A stretch of 64,000 nucleotides of DNA, from NCBI GenBank assembly GCA_016710325.1, contig JADJXK010000002.1, positions 5,518,001 to 5,582,000 of the forward strand, given 5' to 3'. The stretch comes from Candidatus Leptofilum proximum. GTDB lineage: Bacteria > Chloroflexota > Anaerolineae > Promineifilales > Promineifilaceae. Under the pieces are notes generated by a model that worked only from the letters and a program-made list of their open reading frames with translations, was not told where the DNA came from and did no database searches. Positions 57,443 through 64,000 of the stretch are shown piece by piece (the first letter of the stretch is position 1; each line of letters starts with the position of its first letter). Both the position numbers and the translations under genes were made by a program.

Positions 57443-59314
57443 ATGGACAGAAAAACGTTTGTTTCCCGGCTGCGCGAGCGGCCGTTTTTGCTTGATGGCG
57501 CGATGGGAACCCTGCTGCACAGCCGGGGTGTGCCCATGGACACCAGCTTCGACGGTATCAACCTCACCCGTCCGGCGGTGGTGGCCGACATTCACCGCGC
57601 CTACATTGAGGCTGGCGCTGATGTTATTGAAACCAACAGCTTTGGCGCCAACCGCTTTAAGCTGGCCGAGTACGGCTTGCAAGCCCAGGTGAAGGAAGTC
57701 AACCAGGCGGCGGTGAATATTGCCCGGCGGGTGATTGGCAGCGCTTTTCGCGAGGTGTGGCTGGCTGGTTCGGTGGGGCCGCTGGGGGTGCGATTGGCGC
57801 CGCTGGGGCGCGTTTCTTTGGCGGCCGCCGCCGATGCGTTTCGCGAGCAAATCGAAGCGCTGCTGACGGCCACACCGGAGGGTGTTGATCTGCTCATCTT
57901 TGAAACAATGTCGGATTTATATGAGATGGAAACGGCCGTTGCTGTCGCTCGTGAATTGGCCCCTGATTTACCCATCGTCAGCCAGATGACCTTTACGCGC
58001 GATGACCGTACGCTGCTGGGGCATACGCCCAACGTGGTGGCGCAACGGCTGGCGGCGTTGGACGTGGACGTGATTGGCGTGAATTGCAGCGGCGGCCCGG
58101 CCCAGGTGCTGCGCCTGCTGCTCATGATGCGCCAGATGGCCCCCGACAAGCTGCTCAGCGCCGCGCCCAACGCCGGTTGGCCGGAGCAAACGGAGCGAGG
58201 ACGCGTGCTCTACCCGGCCACGCCGGATTATTTTGGCCAGTACACCAGCGCGTTGGTGGAAGCAGGCGCGTCGCTCGTGGGTGGCTGCTGCGGCACCAAC
58301 GAGGCCCACATCGCGGCCATGCGCCACGCGCTGGACCATCCCACCCCGTCGCCCATTCCCCTGCCGGTGATCCAAGTGATGACCCAGGCCGAGCAAACCA
58401 CGGCCGTTCTCGATCCGCCCACGCAGCTGGCGCAAAACCTGGCAGACGGCCGTTTTGTCGTCACCGTCGAAATGAGCCCGCCCAAGGGTATTGCCACGCA
58501 GCGGCTCATCGAGGGGGCGCACATGCTCAAGGAGGCCGGGGCCAACCTGCTGAATCTGGCCGACAGCCCGCTGGCGCGCATGCGCATGAGCGCCTGGGCC
58601 GCGGCGCACCTGGTGCAAAAAGCGGTTGGGCTGGAGACAGTGCTGCATTTCCCCACGCGCGGCCGCAACCTGCTGCGCATCCAGGGGGATTTGCTGGCGG
58701 CATACGCCATGGGCATTCGCAACCTGTTTGTGACGATGGGCGATCCGACCAAAATTGGCGATTATCCCGAGGCGATGGACAGCTACGACATCGTGCCGAC
58801 GGGGTTGATTCACCTGATCAAGCAGCAGTTTAACAGCGGCCTGGATAAGGCGGGCAACTCCATCGATCAGCCGACGAACTTCATGGTGGGCTGTGCCCTT
58901 AACCTGACCCCCGCCGATGCGGAGCGCGAGATGACCCTGCTGCGGCGCAAAATTCGCAGCGGGGCCGATTTTGCCCTGACCCAACCGGTGTTTGATCCGG
59001 CGGCGGCGAAGCAGTTTGTTGATTTGTACGAAGCCACTTACGAGGAAAAGATGCTGCCGCTGATTGTGGGGGTGAAGCCGCTGTACAACGGCCGTAACGC
59101 CGAATTCCTGCACAACGAAGTGCCTGGCATCGTCATCCCGGAAGCGATGCGCCAGCGCATGGCCGAAGCCAGCGATCCGCCGCAGGAGGGGGTGGCCATT
59201 GCGCGGGAGATTTTGGGGGAATTACGGCCGTTTACCCAGGGTGTCTACCTCATGCCCGCCTTTGGCCGTTACGACCTGGTGGCCAGCGTGATGGACGTGC
59301 TGCGGAGCGAGTAG
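57443..59314 (+). CDS. Bifunctional homocysteine S-methyltransferase/methylenetetrahydrofolate reductase
   Basis: 623 residues from ATG 57443. N-terminal half (about 1-295) is the zinc-dependent homocysteine methyltransferase barrel: 'FLLDGAMGTLLHSRGV', and the three zinc cysteines in 'GVNCSGGP' and 'VGGCCGTNEAH'. C-terminal half (about 325-620) is a MetF-type FAD barrel ('VTVEMSPPKG', 'DSPLARMRMSAW', 'FALTQPVFDP'). Such fusions couple reduction of methylene-THF to methyl transfer onto homocysteine, and are found in Chloroflexota and Firmicutes. It lacks the cobalamin-binding domains of MetH. Confidence 0.93.
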   Translation: MDRKTFVSRLRERPFLLDGAMGTLLHSRGVPMDTSFDGINLTRPAVVADIHRAYIEAGADVIETNSFGANRFKLAEYGLQAQVKEVNQAAVNIARRVIGSAFREVWLAGSVGPLGVRLAPLGRVSLAAAADAFREQIEALLTATPEGVDLLIFETMSDLYEMETAVAVARELAPDLPIVSQMTFTRDDRTLLGHTPNVVAQRLAALDVDVIGVNCSGGPAQVLRLLLMMRQMAPDKLLSAAPNAGWPEQTERGRVLYPATPDYFGQYTSALVEAGASLVGGCCGTNEAHIAAMRHALDHPTPSPIPLPVIQVMTQAEQTTAVLDPPTQLAQNLADGRFVVTVEMSPPKGIATQRLIEGAHMLKEAGANLLNLADSPLARMRMSAWAAAHLVQKAVGLETVLHFPTRGRNLLRIQGDLLAAYAMGIRNLFVTMGDPTKIGDYPEAMDSYDIVPTGLIHLIKQQFNSGLDKAGNSIDQPTNFMVGCALNLTPADAEREMTLLRRKIRSGADFALTQPVFDPAAAKQFVDLYEATYEEKMLPLIVGVKPLYNGRNAEFLHNEVPGIVIPEAMRQRMAEASDPPQEGVAIAREILGELRPFTQGVYLMPAFGRYDLVASVMDVLRSE

Positions 59315-59318
59315 CCGG

Positions 59319-60440
59319 TTAAACTTTTTTCACAAACCAGGCGGCCACATAACCCTGGCGGCCGGTGACGGTTTGCACGTTGAGCCACTGATTTTGCTGG
59401 CCAATCTTGCTGGCAGCGTCGCCATCTTCAATCACCAGGAGCTCGGTGCCGAAGGGCAGGTAGGTGATGAGCGTGCTGCTGGCGACACGCGGTTCGGTGC
59501 GCAGGGAGACGCTGGAGGCGCTGGTTTTGACCACCAGTTTGGTCGGGGCCGATGGCTTGTTGGCCTGGCTCGTTTTGTGGGCGCCGAGGGCGGGATCGGC
59601 AACGGCCGTTACATACCACGCCGCCACATAGCCCTCTTTGCCTTCAATATCGCGAACGCGGAACCAGTTGTTGCGCTTGCCCAACTTGGCCTGGGCGGTG
59701 GCGGCATCTTCCAACACTACCAGTTTGCTGCTTTGCGGTAAATATTTCAGCACGTTGGAGCCAGAAAGCTTGGGTTGGTCGCGCATACTCAGGCCGTTGA
59801 CTGTGGGGGCAATGATGAGCGCATCGGCGTCGTCTTGCAGGGTGGCGGTGGGAGCGGCCGTTTCCACTTTAGGCGCTGGTTTGCTGCTGGTACTGGTCTT
59901 CTCTGGCTTGGGTTCGGCCAGGGTGCCGCTGCCGAAGAAGATGATCTCCTGGATGATTTGAGCGGCCGTTCCGGCAAAACCAAAGCGGCCCACCAGGGTC
60001 GGCGGCTTTTCCGGGCTGTTGTGCGGGTCCCACATCTGGTAGTCGCTGCCGTCTTTTTTGTGCAGCACCACCCAATGGCTTTGCACCCCGGCGGCGGGCG
60101 AATAATCGACCCGCACCACGGGCAGCGAGCCACCAGCCAGCGCTGCGTCGATTTCGTCCAGCGGCGCATCCTGGTTGTCACACTCGATGCGTTTCTGGTA
60201 CTTGACGTTGGGGAAGACGGCCGTAATCTGGAACGCTTTCACCCACGGCCCCTGGAAGCCGTTGTTTTGCTTCATCTTCTCGTTAAATGAAGCGACGGTT
60301 TCGTTGCCGCCAAAATAGTTACCCACCATGGTCATGCTGGTGAGCAGGCAGCCCAACTTGCCAATCGTTTCGGTCTTGCCGAAGCCCATGATGCTGTTTT
60401 CCCAACGGGGATCGTTCTGATAAAGGGGGTTACCTGCCAT
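59319..60440 (-). CDS. C39-like peptidase domain protein with two SH3b domains
   Basis: 373 residues. Residues about 1-175 look like a C39-type papain-fold domain: Cys31 in 'GKLGCLLTSMTM', His in 'QSHWVVLHK' and Asp in 'MWDPHNSP'. A Thr/Pro/Lys linker (about 180-210) joins two bacterial SH3 domains (about 212-282 and 300-372, each ending in 'GYVAAW'). SH3b modules generally bind wall peptides, so an amidase or peptidase acting on peptidoglycan would be expected, yet no signal peptide is present. It may be released by lysis or by a leaderless route. Confidence 0.8.
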   Translation of the reverse strand: MAGNPLYQNDPRWENSIMGFGKTETIGKLGCLLTSMTMVGNYFGGNETVASFNEKMKQNNGFQGPWVKAFQITAVFPNVKYQKRIECDNQDAPLDEIDAALAGGSLPVVRVDYSPAAGVQSHWVVLHKKDGSDYQMWDPHNSPEKPPTLVGRFGFAGTAAQIIQEIIFFGSGTLAEPKPEKTSTSSKPAPKVETAAPTATLQDDADALIIAPTVNGLSMRDQPKLSGSNVLKYLPQSSKLVVLEDAATAQAKLGKRNNWFRVRDIEGKEGYVAAWYVTAVADPALGAHKTSQANKPSAPTKLVVKTSASSVSLRTEPRVASSTLITYLPFGTELLVIEDGDAASKIGQQNQWLNVQTVTGRQGYVAAWFVKKV

Positions 60441-60487
60441 GAAAGTCGCTCCTTAAATCATTTGGAAATAGTGGTGAAATATGACAG

Positions 60488-60512
60488 CAACGAATTAGAG
60501 TAATCAACGAAT
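60488..60512. repeat. 25-bp exact direct repeat, copy 1 (copy 2 at 61263-61287)
   Basis: Positions 60488-60512 and 61263-61287 are identical over 25 bases and flank the HAD hydrolase gene; copy 1 overlaps its stop codon (60504-60506). The unit itself begins and ends with CAACGAAT. Confidence 0.85.
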
Positions 60513-61163
60513 TTTTCCTCTGGCGAACACACCTACCTGCTGCAGGGCGCGCGGTAAGTCCATGCCCGCCCGGTAATGGATGGTGGCCAGCCCGATCGCT
60601 GCGGCCGCGTCGATGTTGTGCTGGAAGTCGTCTATGAAGACCGCTTCGGCCGGGGCGCGGCCCAGGCGGTGCAGCGCCCGGTGAAAGATCTCTGGGTCCG
60701 GCTTCATGATCTTTTCCTCACAGGAAATGATGATTTCGTCGAAGGCGTCGGCGATGCCGAACGGGTCGGTGAGTTCAAGGCGAAGGTTGCTGGCGTAGTT
60801 GCTGATAACGGCCGTTTGGTACCGTTCTTTCAGCTGGCGAATCAAGGCTACCAGGGACCTATCCAGCCTATCCCCAGCCCAGAAGCCGGTGCGGAAAGCG
60901 GCCGTTTCCTCTGCCGTCAAGCCCAGGTGTGTTCCAATCCATTGCCACAGCTCTGGCTCGCTGATCTCGCCACACTGCGCCTTCTGGCCCATGGCACTGT
61001 TAAACACCAGCGCCTCCGCGCCGCCGGGTGGCAGACCCAGTTTGGCCTCCCACTGCTGCCGCGGCTGGCGGACTTCAGTGCACAGCAAAACGCCACCCAC
61101 GTCAAAAATCACGGCTTGAATCGATGAACTGCCTGCTGTTGGATGGTCTGGTTTGTGGTGCAT
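60504..61163 (-). CDS. HAD-superfamily hydrolase (subfamily IA)
   Basis: 219 residues. 'AVIFDVGGVLLCTE' (about 18-31) is motif I in the D-x-G-G variant seen in YihX/epoxide-hydrolase-type HADs, 'AVISNYASNLR' motif II (Ser/Asn), Lys in 'EEKIMKPDPEIF' motif III, and 'AVFIDDFQHNIDAA' motif IV. An alpha-helical cap lies between motif I and II. Likely a small-molecule phosphatase; the substrate is unknown. The gene is bounded by two copies of a 25-bp direct repeat, which may mark an insertion or recombination unit. Confidence 0.88.
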   Translation of the reverse strand: MHHKPDHPTAGSSSIQAVIFDVGGVLLCTEVRQPRQQWEAKLGLPPGGAEALVFNSAMGQKAQCGEISEPELWQWIGTHLGLTAEETAAFRTGFWAGDRLDRSLVALIRQLKERYQTAVISNYASNLRLELTDPFGIADAFDEIIISCEEKIMKPDPEIFHRALHRLGRAPAEAVFIDDFQHNIDAAAAIGLATIHYRAGMDLPRALQQVGVFARGKIR

Positions 61164-61262
61164 TAATTGTGTGAATCGGTCTTAAATCCGAATTGATTTG
61201 ACCAGGGGAAAAGTATCACAGTTCGTGTATTCATGTCAACAGGTAAACTGCCGTAAAGACGA

Positions 61263-61413
61263 CAACGAATTAGAGTAATCAACGAATGGGAGCCAATCCG
61301 CGTTAATCCGTGGCTAAAAATGGGAGACGGCCGTACCCGGCCCCAAGCAAAAAAAAGTGAGCATTCCCCAGCGCGCCCGGTTTGCCGTTCGCATCTGAGG
61401 ATGCTCACTCCTC
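61263..61413. repeat. Repeats in the gap 61164-61471
   Basis: This 308-bp gap contains the second copy of the 25-bp direct repeat (61263-61287), a CGCGTTAATCCG-type unit (61293-61318) related to 25921-25985, and a 23-bp near copy (61391-61413, one mismatch) of the cruciform arm at 18349-18371. CTCTGTGATCTCTGTGGC near 61454-61471 is a half-element of the CACAGAG family. I see no gene here. Confidence 0.75.
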
Positions 61414-61471
61414 AATGTGCAGCGGGGTGAAAACCGCTCGCTGCTCTCTTTTATCTCTGTGATCTCTGTGG

Positions 61472-62584
61472 CTACCCAGCCTGTGCCAGATATTCGTCTA
61501 CGGCGCTAAACAGTTCTTCCATGTCCGTGGGCTGCAAATCGCCCATGTGGGCAATGCGGAAGGTGACGTTCTTCAGGCGGCTGCCGTAGCCGTTGGAGAG
61601 GATCATGCCGCGCTGGCGCAGGAAGTTGTTGAGCGCCGAGATGTCGATACCCTTGTTGTTTTTGATGCAGGTCACGGTGGGGGATTCGTACCCTTCCGGG
61701 GCCAGCAGCTCAAAGCCGTGGCTTTTGGCCCAGGCGATGGTCATATCGCGCATGGCCAGATGGCGGGCAAAACGGCCGTTCATACCCTCGGCCATCATGT
61801 CGTCCAGCTGGCGGTCCAGGGCAAAAAGCAGTGAGATGGCGGGCGTGGCGGGCGTCTGGTTTTTGGCCATCGACTTGTCCAGGGTGATGAAGTCGAAGTA
61901 ATAGCCGCGATTTTTGACGGTGGCGGCTTTAGCCATGGCTCGTTCGGAGACGGCGCAGAAGGCCAGGCCGGCGGGCAGGGCAAACGCCTTCTGGCTGGAG
62001 GTGAGTACCACGTCCAGATCCCAGGCGTCGAACTCCAGGCGCGCCCCGGAGAGGCCGCTGACGCTGTCCACAAGGATCATAATGTCGTTGCCATCGGGCA
62101 GGCGGCGGATGGCTTCGGCAATCTCTTTGATGGGGCTTTCTACCCCGGCGCTGGTTTCGTTGTGCACCACGGTGACGGCGTCAAAGCCGCCCTTGGCCAG
62201 CCGTTCAACGATCATTTCGGGCAGGATGGGCTGGCCCCATTCCACTTCCAAAACTTCGTTGTCCTTGCCGTTCAGCTCGGTAACTTCGCGCCAGCGGTCG
62301 CTAAACGCGCCGTTGACGCAGTTGAGCACCTTCTTGTCGGTGCAGTTGCGGATGGCGCCTTCCCAAAAGCCGGTGCCAGAGTTGGCGCCGATGAGGATGC
62401 GCCGGTTGGTGGCGAACACTTTTTGCAGCTTGGGCTGGATACGGCCGACCAGGTCGATGCACTCGGGCATGCGGTGGCCCACCATCCATTCGGTCTGGGC
62501 ATCCAGGATTTCCGGGCGGACCTCAGTCGGGCCGGGGATAAACAGTTTGATATGCTTGCTGGAATTTCTGATTGAGTCGCTCAT
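61472..62584 (-). CDS. Class V aminotransferase, probable phosphoserine aminotransferase
   Basis: 370 residues. 'LFIPGPTEVRPEIL' opens the fold, 'LVDSVSGLSGARLEFDAWDLD' holds the PLP-binding Asp, and the Schiff-base Lys is in 'LTSSQKAFALPAG' (about 199). Sequence style is that of alanine-glyoxylate/serine-pyruvate aminotransferases, a group that includes the SerC substitutes of several phyla. Because the gene overlaps a serB-like phosphatase by 62 bases, a role as phosphoserine aminotransferase is likely. AGGAG is 16 bases before the ATG, farther than usual, so a later start is possible. Confidence 0.82.
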   Translation of the reverse strand: MSDSIRNSSKHIKLFIPGPTEVRPEILDAQTEWMVGHRMPECIDLVGRIQPKLQKVFATNRRILIGANSGTGFWEGAIRNCTDKKVLNCVNGAFSDRWREVTELNGKDNEVLEVEWGQPILPEMIVERLAKGGFDAVTVVHNETSAGVESPIKEIAEAIRRLPDGNDIMILVDSVSGLSGARLEFDAWDLDVVLTSSQKAFALPAGLAFCAVSERAMAKAATVKNRGYYFDFITLDKSMAKNQTPATPAISLLFALDRQLDDMMAEGMNGRFARHLAMRDMTIAWAKSHGFELLAPEGYESPTVTCIKNNKGIDISALNNFLRQRGMILSNGYGSRLKNVTFRIAHMGDLQPTDMEELFSAVDEYLAQAG

Positions 62585-63377
62585 GGTTGAAACTAATAGC
62601 TCCTGTATTGGTTAGAGAAATTGCTTTTTGAAAAACGGCTTCGTGCGGCGTGTCTTTGACGGTGCGCACGGCCGCTGGTCCCGCGGCCAGCAGCAGCAGC
62701 GGCGCCAGGCTGGGTGATTGCAGAAAGACCGGGGATTCTTTTTTGACCCGTTCGCGCTCGACCACGCCGCCGAAGCCGACAAACAAGTCTACCTGATGCC
62801 CGGCCAGCAAATCGCTGCTGCCATCACCAATGAGGAGGGAACGGCCGTTTTGCGTTCCCAACAATTCTTGCACAATGTGCGCTTTGCCGTCGCTGACGGT
62901 CAGCGCGCCTTCTTCGTAATCCAGGTAACGTTCCTGCTTGGGCAAGTGGTTGTTAACGCTGCCCTGCCACCATTGGCCCGCCAGCCGGTCGTAAGCTACA
63001 TTGACGGCACGAATGTTCTGCTTGGGCACACCCAGAAAGAGGCCAAACTGCTGTACCGGCTCGGCCAGCCCGCCGCTGATGATGTAGACGTGGTGGCCCA
63101 AAAAGTGCAGAGCGGCAATCACCGCCCGGGCATCGGCGACGATATTACGTTTGTAAACGGCGCGAATTTGCTGGATTTGATCGTGGGTAGGGCGGACGGC
63201 CTGCAATCGTCGGGCATAGACATCTTCCAGGTCGAGTTTGCCATCCATCGCGGCATTGGTCAGCACTTCAACACGCCACTTTTTACCGGCGGTCTCGGCC
63301 AGGACATCGATGCCTTCGACGGTGGTGAGGGTGGAGTCGCAGTCGAAGAAGACGTGTTTGTAGGGAGGCCAGCGCAT
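62523..63377 (-). CDS. serB: Phosphoserine phosphatase SerB-like HAD hydrolase
   Basis: 284 residues from ATG 63377; an open frame continues further upstream without conservation. 'HVFFDCDSTLTTVEGIDVLAE' region (about 8-28) is the DxDST motif of phosphoserine phosphatases, 'VYIISGGLAEPVQQF' motif II with Ser, Lys in the 'VSDGKAHIV' segment, and 'LLIGDGSSDL' motif IV. It hydrolyses L-phosphoserine in the last step of serine synthesis. The 3' end overlaps the aminotransferase gene, together giving two of the three steps of the phosphorylated pathway. The C-terminal ~60 residues are longer than in short SerB proteins. Confidence 0.88.
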   Translation of the reverse strand: MRWPPYKHVFFDCDSTLTTVEGIDVLAETAGKKWRVEVLTNAAMDGKLDLEDVYARRLQAVRPTHDQIQQIRAVYKRNIVADARAVIAALHFLGHHVYIISGGLAEPVQQFGLFLGVPKQNIRAVNVAYDRLAGQWWQGSVNNHLPKQERYLDYEEGALTVSDGKAHIVQELLGTQNGRSLLIGDGSSDLLAGHQVDLFVGFGGVVERERVKKESPVFLQSPSLAPLLLLAAGPAAVRTVKDTPHEAVFQKAISLTNTGAISFNHERLNQKFQQAYQTVYPRPD

Positions 63378-63568
63378 ATGAGGGGATTGTACTCTAAGCG
63401 TTGGTGTTGGCAACTGAATTTTGTCTGGAAACGGCCGTGCCCATTTGCACAATCTGCCCAAATGAGATTCTCTGGCTAAAGGCCAGACTCGCTGCGTTGC
63501 AAGGCAAGCAGCGAGTCGTTCCGCCATTTCCTGGATTCCCGCCTTCGCGGGAAGGACAGTTGAGAGCG

Positions 63569-64000
63569 TTAGAGATTGAGGGTTAAACGGCCGTTACTTG
63601 CCACACAAGCCATGCCCGCCGTATCCCACACAATCGGTTCGCCGTTGGGCTGCACGATGGTACCGCCGCTTTCTTGCAGCAGCAGCAGGGCGGCGGCCAC
63701 GTCCCAGGGGCGCAGCCGCAAATTCAGGTAGCCATCTACCCGGCCCGCCGCCACCCAGGCCATGGCTAAAGCGGCCGTACCGATGGCCCGCAGCGTAAAC
63801 GAATCCTGCGCCAGCTTGTTAACCAGTCCCATAATGTTAAGGCGCGTGGCGGCCGAAGCGCTCCAGTCCACCGCCATAACGGCCTGGGCCGTGTTGGTGA
63901 TGGGGCTCACCTGCATGGGGGTGGGGTCAGCGCCGCCAATTTGCAGCGTGGCGCCCTGGCCTTTGGCCGCGCTGAACAATTCTTCGCGCATCGGGTCGTA
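63569..64000 (-). CDS. Inositol monophosphatase family protein, C-terminal part (partial)
   Basis: The frame enters from the right edge ('YDPMREELFSA', a conserved IMPase segment) and stops at 63569, so about 143 residues of the C-terminal half are seen. 'NLRLRPWDVAAALLLLQESGG' carries the second IMPase motif (W-D-x-A-A), with the metal- and substrate-binding Asp. Family members hydrolyse inositol phosphates, fructose-1,6-bisphosphate or PAP. The N-terminal metal site lies outside the window. Confidence 0.85.
   Translation of the reverse strand, partial: YDPMREELFSAAKGQGATLQIGGADPTPMQVSPITNTAQAVMAVDWSASAATRLNIMGLVNKLAQDSFTLRAIGTAALAMAWVAAGRVDGYLNLRLRPWDVAAALLLLQESGGTIVQPNGEPIVWDTAGMACVASNGRLTLNL

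Larger units (their letters stand above)
1..64000. repeat. Highly iterated palindrome ACGGCCGT (often AACGGCCGTT), window-wide
   Basis: By hand I count about 110 exact ACGGCCGT sites, with many further one-base variants (ACGGCCGC, GCGGCCGT, TCGGCCGT). At roughly 58% GC about two would be expected. Sites lie in coding and intergenic DNA and in all three frames, appearing in proteins as Thr-Ala-Val, Asn/Asp-Gly-Arg or Arg-Pro. None occurs in the IS (22781-24183) or in about 34270-36260. Examples: 424-431, 3061-3068, 16801-16808, 53941-54000 (two). Confidence 0.9.

Overview
The window looks like a chromosomal segment of a free-living, mostly aerobic bacterium. The gene set and protein style point to Chloroflexota, probably an Anaerolineae-like lineage: multi-domain regulators, Pro/Thr-rich lipoproteins, SH3b proteins, a homocysteine S-methyltransferase/MTHFR fusion, and 2-oxoglutarate dehydrogenase with aconitase. 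This assignment is an inference; there is no rRNA or tRNA gene here to confirm it. I see no CRISPR array and no prophage. One complete insertion sequence and one MITE-like element are present.

Layout. 1-4.3 kb: tail of a peptide-type ABC binding protein, rsmG, a receiver-GAF-PAS-cyclase regulator and recF. 4.5-9.8 kb: S49 peptidase, a large exported PPC-domain protein and a sulfatase-fold enzyme. 9.9-14 kb: lgt, guaB, purB. 14-18.3 kb: UPF0175/DUF3368 pair, GNAT, PRC-barrel protein, SLC13-type permease. 18.4-22.6 kb: sucA-sucB. 22.8-24.3 kb: IS4-family element beside a MITE. 24.6-33.6 kb: molybdopterin oxidoreductase, two HtrA-like proteases, a LuxR-type regulator, MFS transporter, lipoprotein, HD hydrolase, flavin reductase, SDR. 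33.6-35.9 kb: an AT-richer island with an effector-associated-domain membrane protein and a partner lipoprotein. 36-43 kb: aconitase, class A beta-lactamase-like hydrolase, lipoproteins and a probable selenoprotein. 43-50.8 kb: GH-like enzyme, nuclease-fold protein, threonine synthase, GT2, VOC protein, ECF sigma factor and its membrane partner. 50.8-64 kb: giant YfhO/PMT membrane protein, moaA, LCP protein, metH/MTHFR fusion, C39-like/SH3b protein, HAD hydrolase, serine-pathway pair, inositol monophosphatase end.

Three signals stand out. First, an apparent lipoprotein-DsbA-cyclophilin fusion (41087-42400) is interrupted only by one in-frame TGA, exactly where the first Cys of the CxxC motif belongs, with a hairpin at SECIS distance; the best reading is selenocysteine. 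Second, the palindrome ACGGCCGT occurs about 110 times by my hand count, where base composition predicts about two. It falls in all reading frames and is missing from the IS and the AT-rich island, so it resembles cyanobacterial HIP1. Third, nearly every intergenic gap after a gene holds a hairpin built from tandem 7-8 bp units. Several unrelated sequence families share this architecture; one copy lies in frame inside purB and another supplies the last codons of a beta-lactamase-like gene.

Together the genes describe a heterotroph with a TCA cycle, purine, threonine, serine and methionine synthesis, molybdenum cofactor use and a lipoprotein-rich, probably single-membrane envelope.
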